In this document: piece by piece, positions 24,701 to 33,044 of the stretch
Position numbering within the stretch: position 1 is the stretch's first letter
Layout: each line of letters starts with the position of its first letter
Assembly: GCF_013403245.1 (NCBI RefSeq)
Contig: NZ_JACBNQ010000002.1
Span: forward strand, 62,001 to 126,000
Reading direction: 5' to 3'
Source: Sedimentibacter hydroxybenzoicus DSM 7310
GTDB taxonomy: Bacteria > Bacillota > Clostridia > Tissierellales > Sedimentibacteraceae
Length of the DNA: 64,000 nucleotides
Position numbers and translations under genes: made by a program
Notes under the pieces: model-generated
Told to the model about the DNA's origin: nothing
The model's database searches: none
The model's input: only the letters and a program-made list of their open reading frames with translations

Positions 24701-25674
24701 CCGCCCAGGCGTCCGATGCGGACGGCGACGCAACCGCGCTGGAATGGGAAAATAAGGCAGCTGACAACTACTATGCCCCAGGGACCCACACCGTCCGTGT
24801 CCGTGCAAAAGACATTGCCGGAGCTTATTCTCCCTGGGCAGAAAAGACCTTTACCATCACCAGCTCCGCACCAACTGTAACCCTGACCGCAACCCCCACC
24901 CGTACAGCGAATAACGGCAAGTTCCTTGTCAACATCAGCGCCGCAGCATCCGATGCGGACGGCGATGCAACCACGCTGGAATGGGAAAACAAGGCGGCTG
25001 ACAACTACTATGCCGTTGGCACCCATACCATCCGTGTCCGTGCCAAGGATGCAACCGGGCTGTATTCGGAGTGGGTATCGAGGACATTTACAATTACAAA
25101 CTCCGCCCCGACTGCGCCGGTCATTACCAGAACACCAAGCGGCAACAGCGTACCGCCGGGAACGCCGGTCACCATCAAGGCCACCACCTCCGATCCCGAT
25201 GGCGATTCTGTCACCCTCGTTTGGGAAGGCAGAAATGCCGAAACGCAGACCTACCCGCTGGGCAGGAATGTGGTGCGTGTCAAAGCGGTGGATTCTGCAG
25301 GAGCTGAATCTCCCTGGTCTGCCATCGTGTTCTTTGTGGCTGACTCAAACGGCAGCGGCGGCATGACCCTCACCGGCCCCGATTCAGTAATTCTGGAAAA
25401 CGGCCTTGAAGGTGCCACCATCACGGAGTATACCTTCACCGTACCGCCGGTCAGCGGTCACAGCGGCTCTGACTTCGGCAGAGTACGCGGATATAACAGG
25501 CTGACCGGCCAGTGGGATCAGCTTGACTATGGTACGACCTCAAACGGCATCACCTTCACCCACACCCTTGGTGCAGGTGTGTATACCAAGCTGGAGTTTT
25601 ACTATTATACGAATCATAACTGTATGTACAACAAGAGCAATATCACCTACTCGGTGACCTACCACTTTGAATAA
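21751..25674 (+). CDS. Very large SLH-anchored surface adhesin with Ig-like repeats
   Basis: 1,307 residues. Signal peptide 1-28. SLH domains at about 31-73 (FEDAKGHWAEEAIQ..GYPDGLVHPD), 90-135 (FTDIAGHWSEQYVE) and 150-200 (GYPDGTVKPDGKATRAEAFE), the last with a Cys-rich insert. A Ser/Gly/Pro linker follows. Seven Ig-like repeats of ~80 residues start FxLPxxxHTDxxI. Four repeats of ~75 residues start PTRTAKDGKFLVNITA (the fourth divergent), and a ~100-residue C-terminal domain closes the protein. SLH domains tether it to the wall polymer; the repeats form a stalk. It has no LPXTG motif. GGAGGTAGCTG fixes the start. Position between two pilin-like genes suggests a role in cell contact during mating. 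Confidence 0.85.
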   Translation: MNEKMKRPLGIILVVCLVVSLLAGSVYAVSRYFEDAKGHWAEEAIQILTDKGVISGYPDGLVHPDAIITRGEFAALVARTMELPEPSESEVTIHFTDIAGHWSEQYVEALIIAGVIQKGDFGTKYLPDEPITRMEMIRMLVRAIGKGDHDESCPCFTGFSDDGGLRDEDKACVCTGKKYGIVDGYPDGTVKPDGKATRAEAFEMLVDADKAKEQIKKEEPPKPEDKPSGSGSNSGGSSYVPAPQFSFTLPKTAYTVDEIEIKPESRYVSGVTWSALRNGLPAELSELADGALTANGSKVKFTQTGSITLIATAKNSRGATVTHEQTISIYPVVTADFILPETAHTDTAVAVELSTENLGINSVVWSLHKDGVAADIGQALTGELDSTGGTVLFNAKGSYTLTASITDELGKAIIAERSITIYPVAEVTLALPTVSHTDKTITLQTETKETDGLTLAYTLTRNGEPTEIGTFIEGNPSHGSIRFKEKGVYALTASVTDATGRVFAGTADITVYPVGSAGFYLPEIFHTDKTVMVEAVFGEIGSHTARWSLLRDGKELSLTDAAEGTPGNSGGELKFHSKGSYVLKAEFTDDGGRSYRYEQGFKVYPVPAVSYGLPKHAHTDTDIAVQTAAADLDGLTIEWLVDNTYGFQDWPTYVNGQLTNDGGTVRFKRAGIYELVARITDETGRVFLYESGDRCEVLPVLTIGFELPAFAYTDTAIDLRTHGNNNVLPVEWSVSKDGGSIPLSEAFGGSLTPQGGKITFRDDGEYILTAAMTDYLNRSYSHSENIRILPVVQYTFTMPQTVHYGAQLDVAAKDVQHIGNYAVVWTLQKDGNTAPYQGALGNDGGRIAIRDTGEFTLTASVTDSAGRITSYSESITITNTAPNAPVVTAVPTRTAKDGKFLVNITASADDPDGDAVTLEYEDTAADSYYAPGTHTIRVRAKDIAGAYSPWTEKVFTVTNAAPAVTLAAEPTRTVKDGKFLVNITAQASDADGDATALEWENKAADNYYAPGTHTVRVRAKDIAGAYSPWAEKTFTITSSAPTVTLTATPTRTANNGKFLVNISAAASDADGDATTLEWENKAADNYYAVGTHTIRVRAKDATGLYSEWVSRTFTITNSAPTAPVITRTPSGNSVPPGTPVTIKATTSDPDGDSVTLVWEGRNAETQTYPLGRNVVRVKAVDSAGAESPWSAIVFFVADSNGSGGMTLTGPDSVILENGLEGATITEYTFTVPPVSGHSGSDFGRVRGYNRLTGQWDQLDYGTTSNGITFTHTLGAGVYTKLEFYYYTNHNCMYNKSNITYSVTYHFE

Positions 25675-25686
25675 GGAGGACAATCC

Positions 25687-25917
25687 ATGAAACATCTGTT
25701 TTGCAAGCTGAAGAACAAGACTGCCACGGCAGTTGCCAGAAGCCGCTATATCCTTTCCGGTAACTGCGGGGAGGGCTACATTGACACGGCTATCAAAATC
25801 CTGCTGGCTGTTGTCCTTGGTGCCCTGCTACTGGCTGGGCTTTACGCCCTGTTTGGGGAAACGGTGCTGCCGACCCTGACGGAGCGTATCAAAGAAATGT
25901 TTAACTATGGAGGCTAA
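25687..25917 (+). CDS. Prepilin-like small membrane protein 2 (DUF6133-like)
   Basis: 76 residues, a near copy of the gene at 21084: the leader differs (MKHLFCKLKNKTATAVARSR), but from GEGYIDTAIKILLAVV to the end only two residues change. Expected prepilin cleavage at G28-E29. AAGGAGGACAATCC precedes the ATG. Its end overlaps the prepilin peptidase gene by 11 bases. Two tandem-derived pilins could be major and minor subunits. Confidence 0.72.
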   Translation: MKHLFCKLKNKTATAVARSRYILSGNCGEGYIDTAIKILLAVVLGALLLAGLYALFGETVLPTLTERIKEMFNYGG

Positions 25918-26359
25918 CGGCATCGCACAGGCGGTGCTTTTTTCTTTTCTGCTGATAGTAGCTTCTGTGTGGGATTTCCAGAGACGGATCATCCCGGACA
26001 GTGTCTGCCTCCTGATTGCATTGACGGGGCTGATTGATTTCAGTCCCGTCAGGCTTTTGGGAGTTCTTGCGGTGCTGCCACTGCTCACTGCCGCTTTATG
26101 CAAGCCGGAGGGCATCGGAGGCGGGGATATCAAACTCACTGCCGCCGCAGGCATTGTGTTGGGCTTTTGGGGATGCACGGCCGGACTGATATTCGGCCTG
26201 ACCGCATCCCTTTTATTTTACCTCTCGGTTCAGATTGTCAGAAGGCTCCAAAGGCTGGAATCTCAAAAGGCATCCCAGGCAGCCTTACCCATGGCGCCGT
26301 TTTTATCATTCGGCTTTTTTATTGTAACCATTATGAAGATCGGAGGAAACATCCTATGA
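25907..26359 (+). CDS. Prepilin peptidase (A24 family, TadV/CpaA-like)
   Basis: 150 residues, about six membrane helices. Both catalytic aspartates are present: Asp23 in VWDFQRRIIPD and Asp74 in the GGGDIKL motif (residues 71-77), which is the GxGD signature. It lacks the N-terminal methylase domain of PilD, as TadV and CpaA do. It would cleave the GEGY-type leaders of the neighbouring pilin-like proteins. The gene overlaps its pilin neighbour and the CpaB-like gene, showing a tightly coupled operon. Confidence 0.88.
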   Translation: MEANGIAQAVLFSFLLIVASVWDFQRRIIPDSVCLLIALTGLIDFSPVRLLGVLAVLPLLTAALCKPEGIGGGDIKLTAAAGIVLGFWGCTAGLIFGLTASLLFYLSVQIVRRLQRLESQKASQAALPMAPFLSFGFFIVTIMKIGGNIL

Positions 26360-27174
26360 ATCTTTTCAAAAACCGCACGGTCGTCGGTGTGATCTGCATC
26401 CTTTTGTCCCTGCTCATCTGCTTCGGCGTGACGCCGCTGTTTAACAAATCCGTCAGCCAGAAAACCGAGATTGTCCGTGTGACCAAGGAAATCAAGGCGG
26501 GCGATGAAATCACCAAGGATATGGTCCAGACCGTAAAGGTGGGAGGTTTCGGACTGCCCGAAAATGTCATCCGCCAGAGCGAAACGGTCATCGGCAAATA
26601 CGCCAAGGCCGATCTTTCCATCGGTGACTATATCTTAAATACCAAGCTGTCCGACACCAAGGCCGTAGAAAACACCTACCTTTATAATCTGGACGGCAGC
26701 AAACAGGCCATATCGGTGACCATCAAGAGCTTTGCAAACGGTCTGTCCGGCAAGCTTCAGAGCGGCGACATCGTGTCGGTCATTGCCGCCGACTATAAGA
26801 AGCAAGGAATGACCGTCATCCCCGCCGAGCTGAAATATGTGGAGGTCATCAGCGTGACCGCCTCCTCCGGCTATGACGCCAACACCGGAGAAGCCAAGTC
26901 CGAAAATGACGAGCGTGAGCTACCCTCCACAGTAACTCTGCTGGTCTCTCCGGAACAGAGCAAAGTATTGGCGGAGCTGGAGTCTGACGGCAAGCTCCAC
27001 CTATCCCTCGTTTACCGTGGCGATTCAGCCAACACCGCTAAGTTTATAGAAGCACAGGATAATGTGATAGCAGCTCTGTACCCTGTGGAGCCGGTGCAGG
27101 ACAATTCGCCTGAGCCAGAATCCCAGGAGGCGGAGGAAGGGGCAGTACCCCAAACAGAAAGTGTGGTGGAATAA
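26356..27174 (+). CDS. CpaB/RcpC-like pilus assembly protein
   Basis: 272 residues. One N-terminal membrane helix (VVGVICILLSLLICFGVTPL) is followed by a SAF domain (TKEIKAGDEITKDMVQTVKV..ADLSIGDYIL) and a second region LQSGDIVSVIAADY typical of Flp pilus assembly CpaB. In Gram-positive Tad systems it sits outside the membrane and contacts the growing pilus. A Glu/Pro-rich tail ends the protein. The ATG is preceded by CGGAGGAAACATCCT; an upstream extension in the same frame overlaps the peptidase gene and is spurious. Confidence 0.85.
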   Translation: MNLFKNRTVVGVICILLSLLICFGVTPLFNKSVSQKTEIVRVTKEIKAGDEITKDMVQTVKVGGFGLPENVIRQSETVIGKYAKADLSIGDYILNTKLSDTKAVENTYLYNLDGSKQAISVTIKSFANGLSGKLQSGDIVSVIAADYKKQGMTVIPAELKYVEVISVTASSGYDANTGEAKSENDERELPSTVTLLVSPEQSKVLAELESDGKLHLSLVYRGDSANTAKFIEAQDNVIAALYPVEPVQDNSPEPESQEAEEGAVPQTESVVE

Positions 27175-27989
27175 TGCTGAACTTTAAGAAAAGCGGCATC
27201 TTTGCACGCCACACCGCAGAGGATGAAGCCCCCCAAGAGCAGTCCTCTCAAAGTGGCATACTGGCTGTTTGGGGCTCTCCCGGCAGCGGCAAAACAGTTA
27301 CAGCCGTAAAGATTGCAAAGCGCCTTGCCGACCGGAAGAAAAACGTGGTGCTTCTGCTTTGCGATATGACCGCTCCCATGCTGCCCTGTGTCTGCCCGCC
27401 CTCCGATCTGGAGAGTGAGCATTCGCTGGGCAGTATCCTTGCCGCTACCCATGTGACGGAAGCCCTCATCAAGCACAATCTGGTGACCCTTAAGAAAAAC
27501 AGCTATCTCACCATCCTCGGCATGAAAAAGGGCGAGAACGAGTACACCTATCCGCCCTATGAACAGACCCAGGCACAGGAGCTGATGGACGGGCTGCGGG
27601 AAATTGCCCCTTTTGTGGTAGTGGACTGCGGCAGCTATATCGCAAACGATATCCTTTCCGCCGTGGCTCTCATGGAGGCCGACAGCGTCCTGCGTCTCGC
27701 CAATGCCGACCTGAAATCGGTAAGCTATCTCTCCAGCCAGCTTCCTCTGCTCCGGGATTCCAAGTGGGATGCAGATAAGCAATACAAAGTTGCCAGCAAT
27801 GTAAAGCCCCAGCAGGCCGGGGAACAGATTGGACAGGCGCTGGGCTCTGTGACCTTTATCCTGACCCATTCGCAGGAGCTGGAGGAACAGTATCTGGCGG
27901 GGAATCTGCTTGCGGATTTGTCCCTCAAGGACAGCCGCTTATTCCGCAGGGAAATTGAAAAAATCGCAAAGGAGGTGTTCGGATGTTAA
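27174..27989 (+). CDS. CpaE/TadZ-like ATPase
   Basis: 271 residues. Walker A GSPGSGKT at 34-41, LLCDMTAPMLP (Walker A' region) and FVVVDCGSYI place it among ParA/MinD-type ATPases. In Tad systems TadZ/CpaE localises the machine and helps recruit the CpaF motor. The canonical deviant lysine is not obvious, so the family call rests on the P-loop and the operon position between cpaB and cpaF. Stop and start codons overlap on both sides. Confidence 0.8.
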   Translation: MLNFKKSGIFARHTAEDEAPQEQSSQSGILAVWGSPGSGKTVTAVKIAKRLADRKKNVVLLLCDMTAPMLPCVCPPSDLESEHSLGSILAATHVTEALIKHNLVTLKKNSYLTILGMKKGENEYTYPPYEQTQAQELMDGLREIAPFVVVDCGSYIANDILSAVALMEADSVLRLANADLKSVSYLSSQLPLLRDSKWDADKQYKVASNVKPQQAGEQIGQALGSVTFILTHSQELEEQYLAGNLLADLSLKDSRLFRREIEKIAKEVFGC

Positions 27990-29515
27990 GAGAAAAAAGA
28001 AGTATTTTCTCATTTTTCAAACGGGAAAGTACGCCGCAGGCTGAACTGGAACAGAAAAAAGCAGAACAAAATCAGCCATCCACACCCCCGGCGACGGCTC
28101 CCGATTTGAGCAACATCATGGATCCGGAGTCTTCGGTGAACCGCCCGGTGGATTTTGTAGGAGCAAACCGCGCCCATACGCTGTTCTTCACACCAGAAGC
28201 CGAGGGCAAGGATTTCTCCTCGGTTCTTGCCGATGTGCAGGAGTATATCTCCGAGCATTACAGCACACTTCTCACCGCAGGCGGCGAGAATGCTAAATCA
28301 CATCTCAAACGCTACATCACCAAATACATTCAGGACCGTCGAGTATCGGTAAATGACATGAGCGGCGGCAAGCTGGCGGATGCTCTCTACACCGAAATGG
28401 CCGAGTTCGGTTTTCTAACGAAATATATCTTCGGCACCGGCATTGAGGAAATCGACATCAACTCGTGGCGGGATATTGAGGTGCAGTATTCGGATGGCCG
28501 CACGGTCAAGCTGGAAGAACGATTTGAGAGCCCACAGCACGCTGTCAATGTGATCCGCAGGATGCTCCACATCAGCGGCATGGTCTTAGACAACGCCAGT
28601 CCCATCGTGCTGGGGCATCTTTCCAAGAACATCCGAATCGCCGTCCTGAAAAGCCCCATTGTGGATGAGGATGTGGGCGTGGCGGCCTCCATCCGTATCG
28701 TCAACCCCCAGAGCATGAAAAAAGAGGACTTTGTCAGAAGCGGTACGGCGACTGACCCCATGCTGGATTTTTTGTCCCTTTGCATCCGCTACGGCATATC
28801 GGTCTGTGTGGCGGGAGCCACCAGCTCCGGCAAAACCACCGTGGCAGGCTGGGTACTGACTACTGTCCCGGATAACAAGAGAATCTACACCATCGAAAAT
28901 GGCTCCCGTGAGCTGGCTCTCGTCAGAGAAAAGGATGGCAGGGTGGCCAATTCGGTCATCCATACACTGACACGCGACAGCGACAACGAGCGCCAGCGCA
29001 TCGACCAGACTAACCTCTTGGACTATGCGCTTCGATTTAATCCGGACATTATCGTGGTGGGAGAAATGCGCGGTGCGGAAGCCAATGCCGCTCAGGAAGC
29101 TGCCCGAACCGGTGTGGCGGTGCTGACCACCATCCACTCCAACTCCTGCGAAGCCACCTACCGCCGTATGGTGTCCCTCTGCAAACGTGCGGTGGATATG
29201 TCGGATCAGACTTTAATGGACTACGTCACCGAAGCCTACCCTATTGTGGTGTTCTGCAAGCAGCTTGAAAATAAGCAGCGCCGCATGATGGAGATTCAGG
29301 AGTGCGAAATCCTCCCGGACGGCACAAGGCATTACCGTCCACTCTATCAGTATGTCATTACCGAAAACCGCATGGAGGACGGCAATTTTATGATTGAAGG
29401 GCATCATGAGCAAGTCAACACCATCTCGGACAGCCTTGCCAAGCGGCTGCTGGAGAACGGTATGCCCCAGGCGGTCATCGAGAGCTTACGGAGAAAGGAG
29501 GCGCAAAGCGCATGA
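27983..29515 (+). CDS. CpaF/TadA-like secretion ATPase (VirB11 family)
   Basis: 510 residues. Walker A GATSSGKTT near residue 278, Asp/His boxes within RIVNPQ..and TLTRDSDNE, Walker B FNPDIIVVGEMRGAEA and the HSNS segment are all intact. CpaF drives assembly of Flp pili; related VirB11 proteins power type IV secretion, but the TadB/TadC genes directly downstream favour the pilus role. The first ~90 residues are low-complexity. It overlaps both neighbours, so it is expressed with them. Confidence 0.9.
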   Translation: MLREKRSIFSFFKRESTPQAELEQKKAEQNQPSTPPATAPDLSNIMDPESSVNRPVDFVGANRAHTLFFTPEAEGKDFSSVLADVQEYISEHYSTLLTAGGENAKSHLKRYITKYIQDRRVSVNDMSGGKLADALYTEMAEFGFLTKYIFGTGIEEIDINSWRDIEVQYSDGRTVKLEERFESPQHAVNVIRRMLHISGMVLDNASPIVLGHLSKNIRIAVLKSPIVDEDVGVAASIRIVNPQSMKKEDFVRSGTATDPMLDFLSLCIRYGISVCVAGATSSGKTTVAGWVLTTVPDNKRIYTIENGSRELALVREKDGRVANSVIHTLTRDSDNERQRIDQTNLLDYALRFNPDIIVVGEMRGAEANAAQEAARTGVAVLTTIHSNSCEATYRRMVSLCKRAVDMSDQTLMDYVTEAYPIVVFCKQLENKQRRMMEIQECEILPDGTRHYRPLYQYVITENRMEDGNFMIEGHHEQVNTISDSLAKRLLENGMPQAVIESLRRKEAQSA

Positions 29516-30441
29516 CAACGGTACTTTTAATCGCCTGTATCGGAATGATAGCAGGCTCTTTTATTTTACTCGGCCTTACCCCGATAGAGTTCACCACAGC
29601 GGTATTCGGAAAGCTCACCGACAGGCCCAAGTCTCTCCGTGATGAGGTGGGCGAATTCACCCGCAGGAAAAAGCAGTCCTATCTACGCCGTGAAATTGCC
29701 GAGGTGCAAGCCATCCTCAAGGTCACCGGCAGGACGGCACGCTTTCCCGTGCTCTGCGCCTTGTCTCTGTTATGCTTTGCCGTGGGTGCATCCATCGCCA
29801 TCATGCTCTCGAACTTTTTCCTTGTTCCTGTGATGGCGGTAGGCTGTATGTTCCTGCCTTTCTGGTGGGTAAAGCTCACAGCCAGCCACTTCAAGCGGGA
29901 TATTGCGGCGGAACTGGAAACGGCACTTAGTATTATCACCACAGCCTACCTCAGAAACGAGGATATTCTGACGGCAGTAGAGGAAAACATTCCATATCTG
30001 AATCCGCCCGTGCTGTCGGTGTTCAAGGGATTTGTGTCCCGCATCAGGCTGGTTGATCCCGATATAACGGCGGCGCTCCATGACCTGAAAGACCGCATTG
30101 ACAACGCTGTATATGCCGAGTGGTGCGACGCTCTCATCGCCTGCCAGCATGACCGCAGCCTTAAGACCACCCTGACCCCCATCGTCAGCAAGCTGTCCGA
30201 TATGCGGGTGGTCAACGGTGAACTGGAAAACATGGTGTTTGAGCCGAGAAAGGAATTCATCATCATGCAGATTCTTGTGGTGGGTAATATCCCGCTTATG
30301 TATTTTTTGAACCCGGACTGGTACCACACGCTGATGCACACACCGCTGGGGCAGATTATCCTGACCATCTGCGCCGCCGTGATTTTCATTTCCACGGCGT
30401 TTGTCATCAAGCTCACCCAGCCCATTGAATATCGAAGATAG
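29512..30441 (+). CDS. TadB-like inner membrane platform protein
   Basis: 309 residues. Membrane helices near the N-terminus (about 5-22 and 85-125) and at the C-terminus (about 250-300) bracket a cytosolic helical T2SSF-type domain (AAELETALSIITTAYLRNED..ALHDLKDRIDNAVYAEWCDA). This is the TadB arrangement, which forms the platform for the CpaF motor. ATG overlaps the cpaF stop. The assignment as TadB rather than TadC follows order. Confidence 0.8.
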   Translation: MTTVLLIACIGMIAGSFILLGLTPIEFTTAVFGKLTDRPKSLRDEVGEFTRRKKQSYLRREIAEVQAILKVTGRTARFPVLCALSLLCFAVGASIAIMLSNFFLVPVMAVGCMFLPFWWVKLTASHFKRDIAAELETALSIITTAYLRNEDILTAVEENIPYLNPPVLSVFKGFVSRIRLVDPDITAALHDLKDRIDNAVYAEWCDALIACQHDRSLKTTLTPIVSKLSDMRVVNGELENMVFEPRKEFIIMQILVVGNIPLMYFLNPDWYHTLMHTPLGQIILTICAAVIFISTAFVIKLTQPIEYRR

Positions 30442-30451
30442 GAGGACGCCC

Positions 30452-31324
30452 ATGACAATCTATATCATTTTGTTCGGAGTCCTCCTGTCGGCAGGACTCT
30501 TTTTCATTGCCGCCGATTTGCTGAGGCTGCCCACACTGGCCACCCAAAAGGCTATGCTGTCGGCAGGAAAGCAGGCCAAAGCAAAGCCCAAAACCACCGA
30601 TACTCTGCTGCGCAATGCCGCCGTCCGGCTCTCCCGCTACATCCATATGGATGAGTATAAAAAAAGCAGAATGGCAAATGTGCTGTCGGCGGCGGGACTT
30701 TCCGACTCGCCGGAGCTGTTCATGGCAATGGCAATCGTCAAGGCGACGGCTATCGCACTCTGTACCATTCCCTGCCTGATTATCCTGCCCCTGCTGGCTC
30801 CCATTGTGCTGTTTACCGCCATACTGATCTACTTCAAGGAAATCCGCAAGGCGGATGAGGCCCTGGCCGCCAAGCGAGGCAAAATCGAACAGGAGCTGCC
30901 CCGTTTCGTTGCAACCATCACCCAGGAGCTGAAAGCCAGCCGGGATGTGCTGTCCATGCTGGAGAATTTCAAAAGAAATGCAGGCGAGGACTTCGCCGCG
31001 GAGCTTGACATCCTCACGGCGGATATGCGCTCCTCCAGCTATGAAGCCGCACTGACCCGTTTTGAGGCGAGGTTCAATTCGCCTATGCTCTCGGATATCA
31101 CAAGGGGGCTGATCGGCGTACTGCGCGGAGATGACAGTGTGGTCTATTTCCAGATGCTCAGTCATGACATGAAGCAATTGGAGCTTCAGCGCCTCAAGGC
31201 ACAAGCCATGAAAATCCCACCCAAAATCCGCGTGTTCTCTTTTGCTATGCTCATGTGCTTTCTTATGACCTATATGGCGATTATTGTCTATGAAATTATC
31301 ACATCCCTCGGCGGGATGTTTTAA
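30452..31324 (+). CDS. TadC-like inner membrane platform protein
   Basis: 290 residues. N-terminal helix (IYIILFGVLLSAGLFFIAAD), a double helix near 95-130, a T2SSF core (ELPRFVATITQELKASRDVLSM) and a C-terminal helix ending TSLGGMF. The ribosome site AGGAGGACGCCC fixes the start; an upstream in-frame start lies within the tadB end. Partner of TadB in the pilus platform. The terminal GGMF is within the last membrane helix and I do not count it as the shared tail. Confidence 0.8.
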   Translation: MTIYIILFGVLLSAGLFFIAADLLRLPTLATQKAMLSAGKQAKAKPKTTDTLLRNAAVRLSRYIHMDEYKKSRMANVLSAAGLSDSPELFMAMAIVKATAIALCTIPCLIILPLLAPIVLFTAILIYFKEIRKADEALAAKRGKIEQELPRFVATITQELKASRDVLSMLENFKRNAGEDFAAELDILTADMRSSSYEAALTRFEARFNSPMLSDITRGLIGVLRGDDSVVYFQMLSHDMKQLELQRLKAQAMKIPPKIRVFSFAMLMCFLMTYMAIIVYEIITSLGGMF

Positions 31325-31336
31325 GGAGGTGCGCAA

Positions 31337-31993
31337 ATGCAGCGAGAACAGATGATAGAGACATTGCGAGAAAAGCTCGACCGCAACTGGAGCGATTACC
31401 TCCGTGAGCTGGACGGACTTTCCAAAGGCGTTCTCATCGGAAAAAGCGATGAGATCACAGCCGCCCGCTTTGTATATAACGAACTGTACGGCGGCGGGTA
31501 CCCGGAGGATTATATGGAATACCTCCTGCGTTTTGAAAATCCCTTGGAGGTTGCAAGGGATCAGTGGATATCGGAGCAAACTGTTGATTTCAGCGAGGAA
31601 CTGAATCATGCGCTCTGGAGTCTGATGGACAAGGGCGATGCGGAACAGGATTATACCCTCGACCCGGAATATATGCCGATCCCTGCAACGGATAAAAAAG
31701 TCACCGTGCGGGAATTTATTGAAGCGCACCCGAATGTGGCGTTTGATATGATGACGCCCGGCGGATATGTGTACCTGACACCGGAAACTGCACAGCTTCT
31801 GCTGGCAGGCCAGAGTGTGAAAGGAAATCCCGGCAGCTCTGAGTTTGCCAGAGATGTCCCTGTGGAGGAACTGCTGGATCAGGAGGTCTGCGACGCCAAT
31901 TTCAGCGAGGGCGCATGGCATATATTAAGCGATTATATCCGGGAGCCGGAACAAGAACAGTCTCCCTTCGATCAGGGGGTGACCATGTGCTGA
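31337..31993 (+). CDS. Hypothetical acidic ICE protein
   Basis: 218 residues, acidic and soluble, without signal peptide. REFIEAHPNVAFDMMTPGGY and VYLTPETAQLLLAG suggest a small folded domain of the type seen in DUF3848-like ICE proteins; I do not firmly recognise it. AAGGAGGTGCGCAA precedes the ATG. It sits between pilus platform and pseudopilin genes, though nothing in it looks pilus-related. The end PEQEQSPFDQGVTMC resembles the linker-plus-short-tail pattern of other ICE proteins. Confidence 0.55.
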   Translation: MQREQMIETLREKLDRNWSDYLRELDGLSKGVLIGKSDEITAARFVYNELYGGGYPEDYMEYLLRFENPLEVARDQWISEQTVDFSEELNHALWSLMDKGDAEQDYTLDPEYMPIPATDKKVTVREFIEAHPNVAFDMMTPGGYVYLTPETAQLLLAGQSVKGNPGSSEFARDVPVEELLDQEVCDANFSEGAWHILSDYIREPEQEQSPFDQGVTMC

Positions 31994-32382
31994 GAATCCT
32001 AAGAAATAAGCGTGGCGAGGGATACATTGATGTAGCGGTACTTGTTCTTTGCGCCATGCTGGTCATTGCCCTTGCCGTGAAGGTGTTCCCCGTCTACATC
32101 CAAAAGCAGCAGATCGACACCTTTGCGACTGAGCTCATGCGGGAAGCGGAAATCGCCGGACAGGTCGGCAGCGAAACCGGCCGCCGTGAGCAGTTTCTGC
32201 GGGAAAAGACCGGGCTGACCCCCACCGTGACATGGTCCAAGACCGGCAGAATCCAGCTCAATGAGGAAGTCACGGTAACGGTCACCTACCAGACCAACAT
32301 CGGGCTATTCGGCGGGTTCGGCTCCTTCCCGATTACGCTAAGAGCGGATGCGGCTGGAAAATCAGAAGTCTATTGGAAGTAG
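31987..32382 (+). CDS. TadE-like pseudopilin (DUF4320-like)
   Basis: 131 residues from a GTG at 31987 with AGGGGGTGACC upstream. LRILRNKRGEGYIDVAVLVL repeats the GEGYIDxA leader seen in both pilin-like proteins, so cleavage at G10-E11 by the same peptidase is likely. A single membrane helix is followed by a soluble part with a beta-rich end (VTVTYQTNIGLFGGFGSFPI), as in TadE/TadG pseudopilins. It overlaps the previous stop. Confidence 0.72.
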   Translation: MLRILRNKRGEGYIDVAVLVLCAMLVIALAVKVFPVYIQKQQIDTFATELMREAEIAGQVGSETGRREQFLREKTGLTPTVTWSKTGRIQLNEEVTVTVTYQTNIGLFGGFGSFPITLRADAAGKSEVYWK

Positions 32383-32390
32383 GTAATGAG

Positions 32391-32936
32391 ATGGAAAAAA
32401 TCAAACGTATCCTCAAGAACAAAAGTGGTGCAGGCGTTCCCCTCATTATCGCCGTCACCCTGTCGCTGGTGATAATATTTACCGGCATTTCGGAATATTT
32501 CCGGCTTATGATCGTTGCGCAGGGTGTGCGGGATGCAGTGCAGTCTGCCGTTATTTCCACCGTCAACGACAACTACGAAGATGTGTATCACGGTGTGCGG
32601 GAGGGTTATAGCGGCGCCTACCAGCCCATGGCAGACGATTTTGAGGAAAGCCTCGATTATGGCGATATTTATGAAAGGCTGGATAGTATACTCGGCTTAT
32701 CTGTGAGCAGCTTCTACCATGAAAAGCGCACCCTGGACGGAAAGCTGGAGTTTAAGGTGTGGGGTCTGGAGGTGGATATCCGAAACGCTCCTTTTGCGTC
32801 AGGCGACCAAGCTTCTGCCCGCTTTGAAGCTGACAGCACCATCATGCTGGAGGTTCCCGTATCCTTCGGCGGAAAACTGCTGCCCCCCATGACGATCAAA
32901 GTCAAGACCAGCGCCGGATACACACCGAGGTTTTAA
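32391..32936 (+). CDS. TadE/TadF-like pseudopilin
   Basis: 181 residues. A basic leader with KNKSGAGVPLIIAVTLSLVI looks like a prepilin site (G13-A14) followed by the hydrophobic helix. The rest is soluble with VDIRNAPFASGDQASARFEA and IMLEVPVSFGGKLLPPMTIK. It follows the DUF4320-like gene by eight bases and is probably the second pseudopilin of the machine. Glu at +5, common in Flp pilins, is absent, so processing is inferred. Confidence 0.65.
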   Translation: MEKIKRILKNKSGAGVPLIIAVTLSLVIIFTGISEYFRLMIVAQGVRDAVQSAVISTVNDNYEDVYHGVREGYSGAYQPMADDFEESLDYGDIYERLDSILGLSVSSFYHEKRTLDGKLEFKVWGLEVDIRNAPFASGDQASARFEADSTIMLEVPVSFGGKLLPPMTIKVKTSAGYTPRF

Positions 32937-33044
32937 CACTGCGGAAAAGTTTCTTGGAATAATGATAGACTTTTTGAAAAGTTCGTGGTAGGGTGTGACT
33001 TAACAAGGAGACTCTCAAAATTTAACAAATAGGAGGACACTCTT

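Noticed and set aside
21751-25674. Many long minus-strand frames opposite the adhesin, methyltransferase and pilus genes
   Set aside because: They are by-products of high G+C and repeats, lack ribosome sites and recognisable domains.
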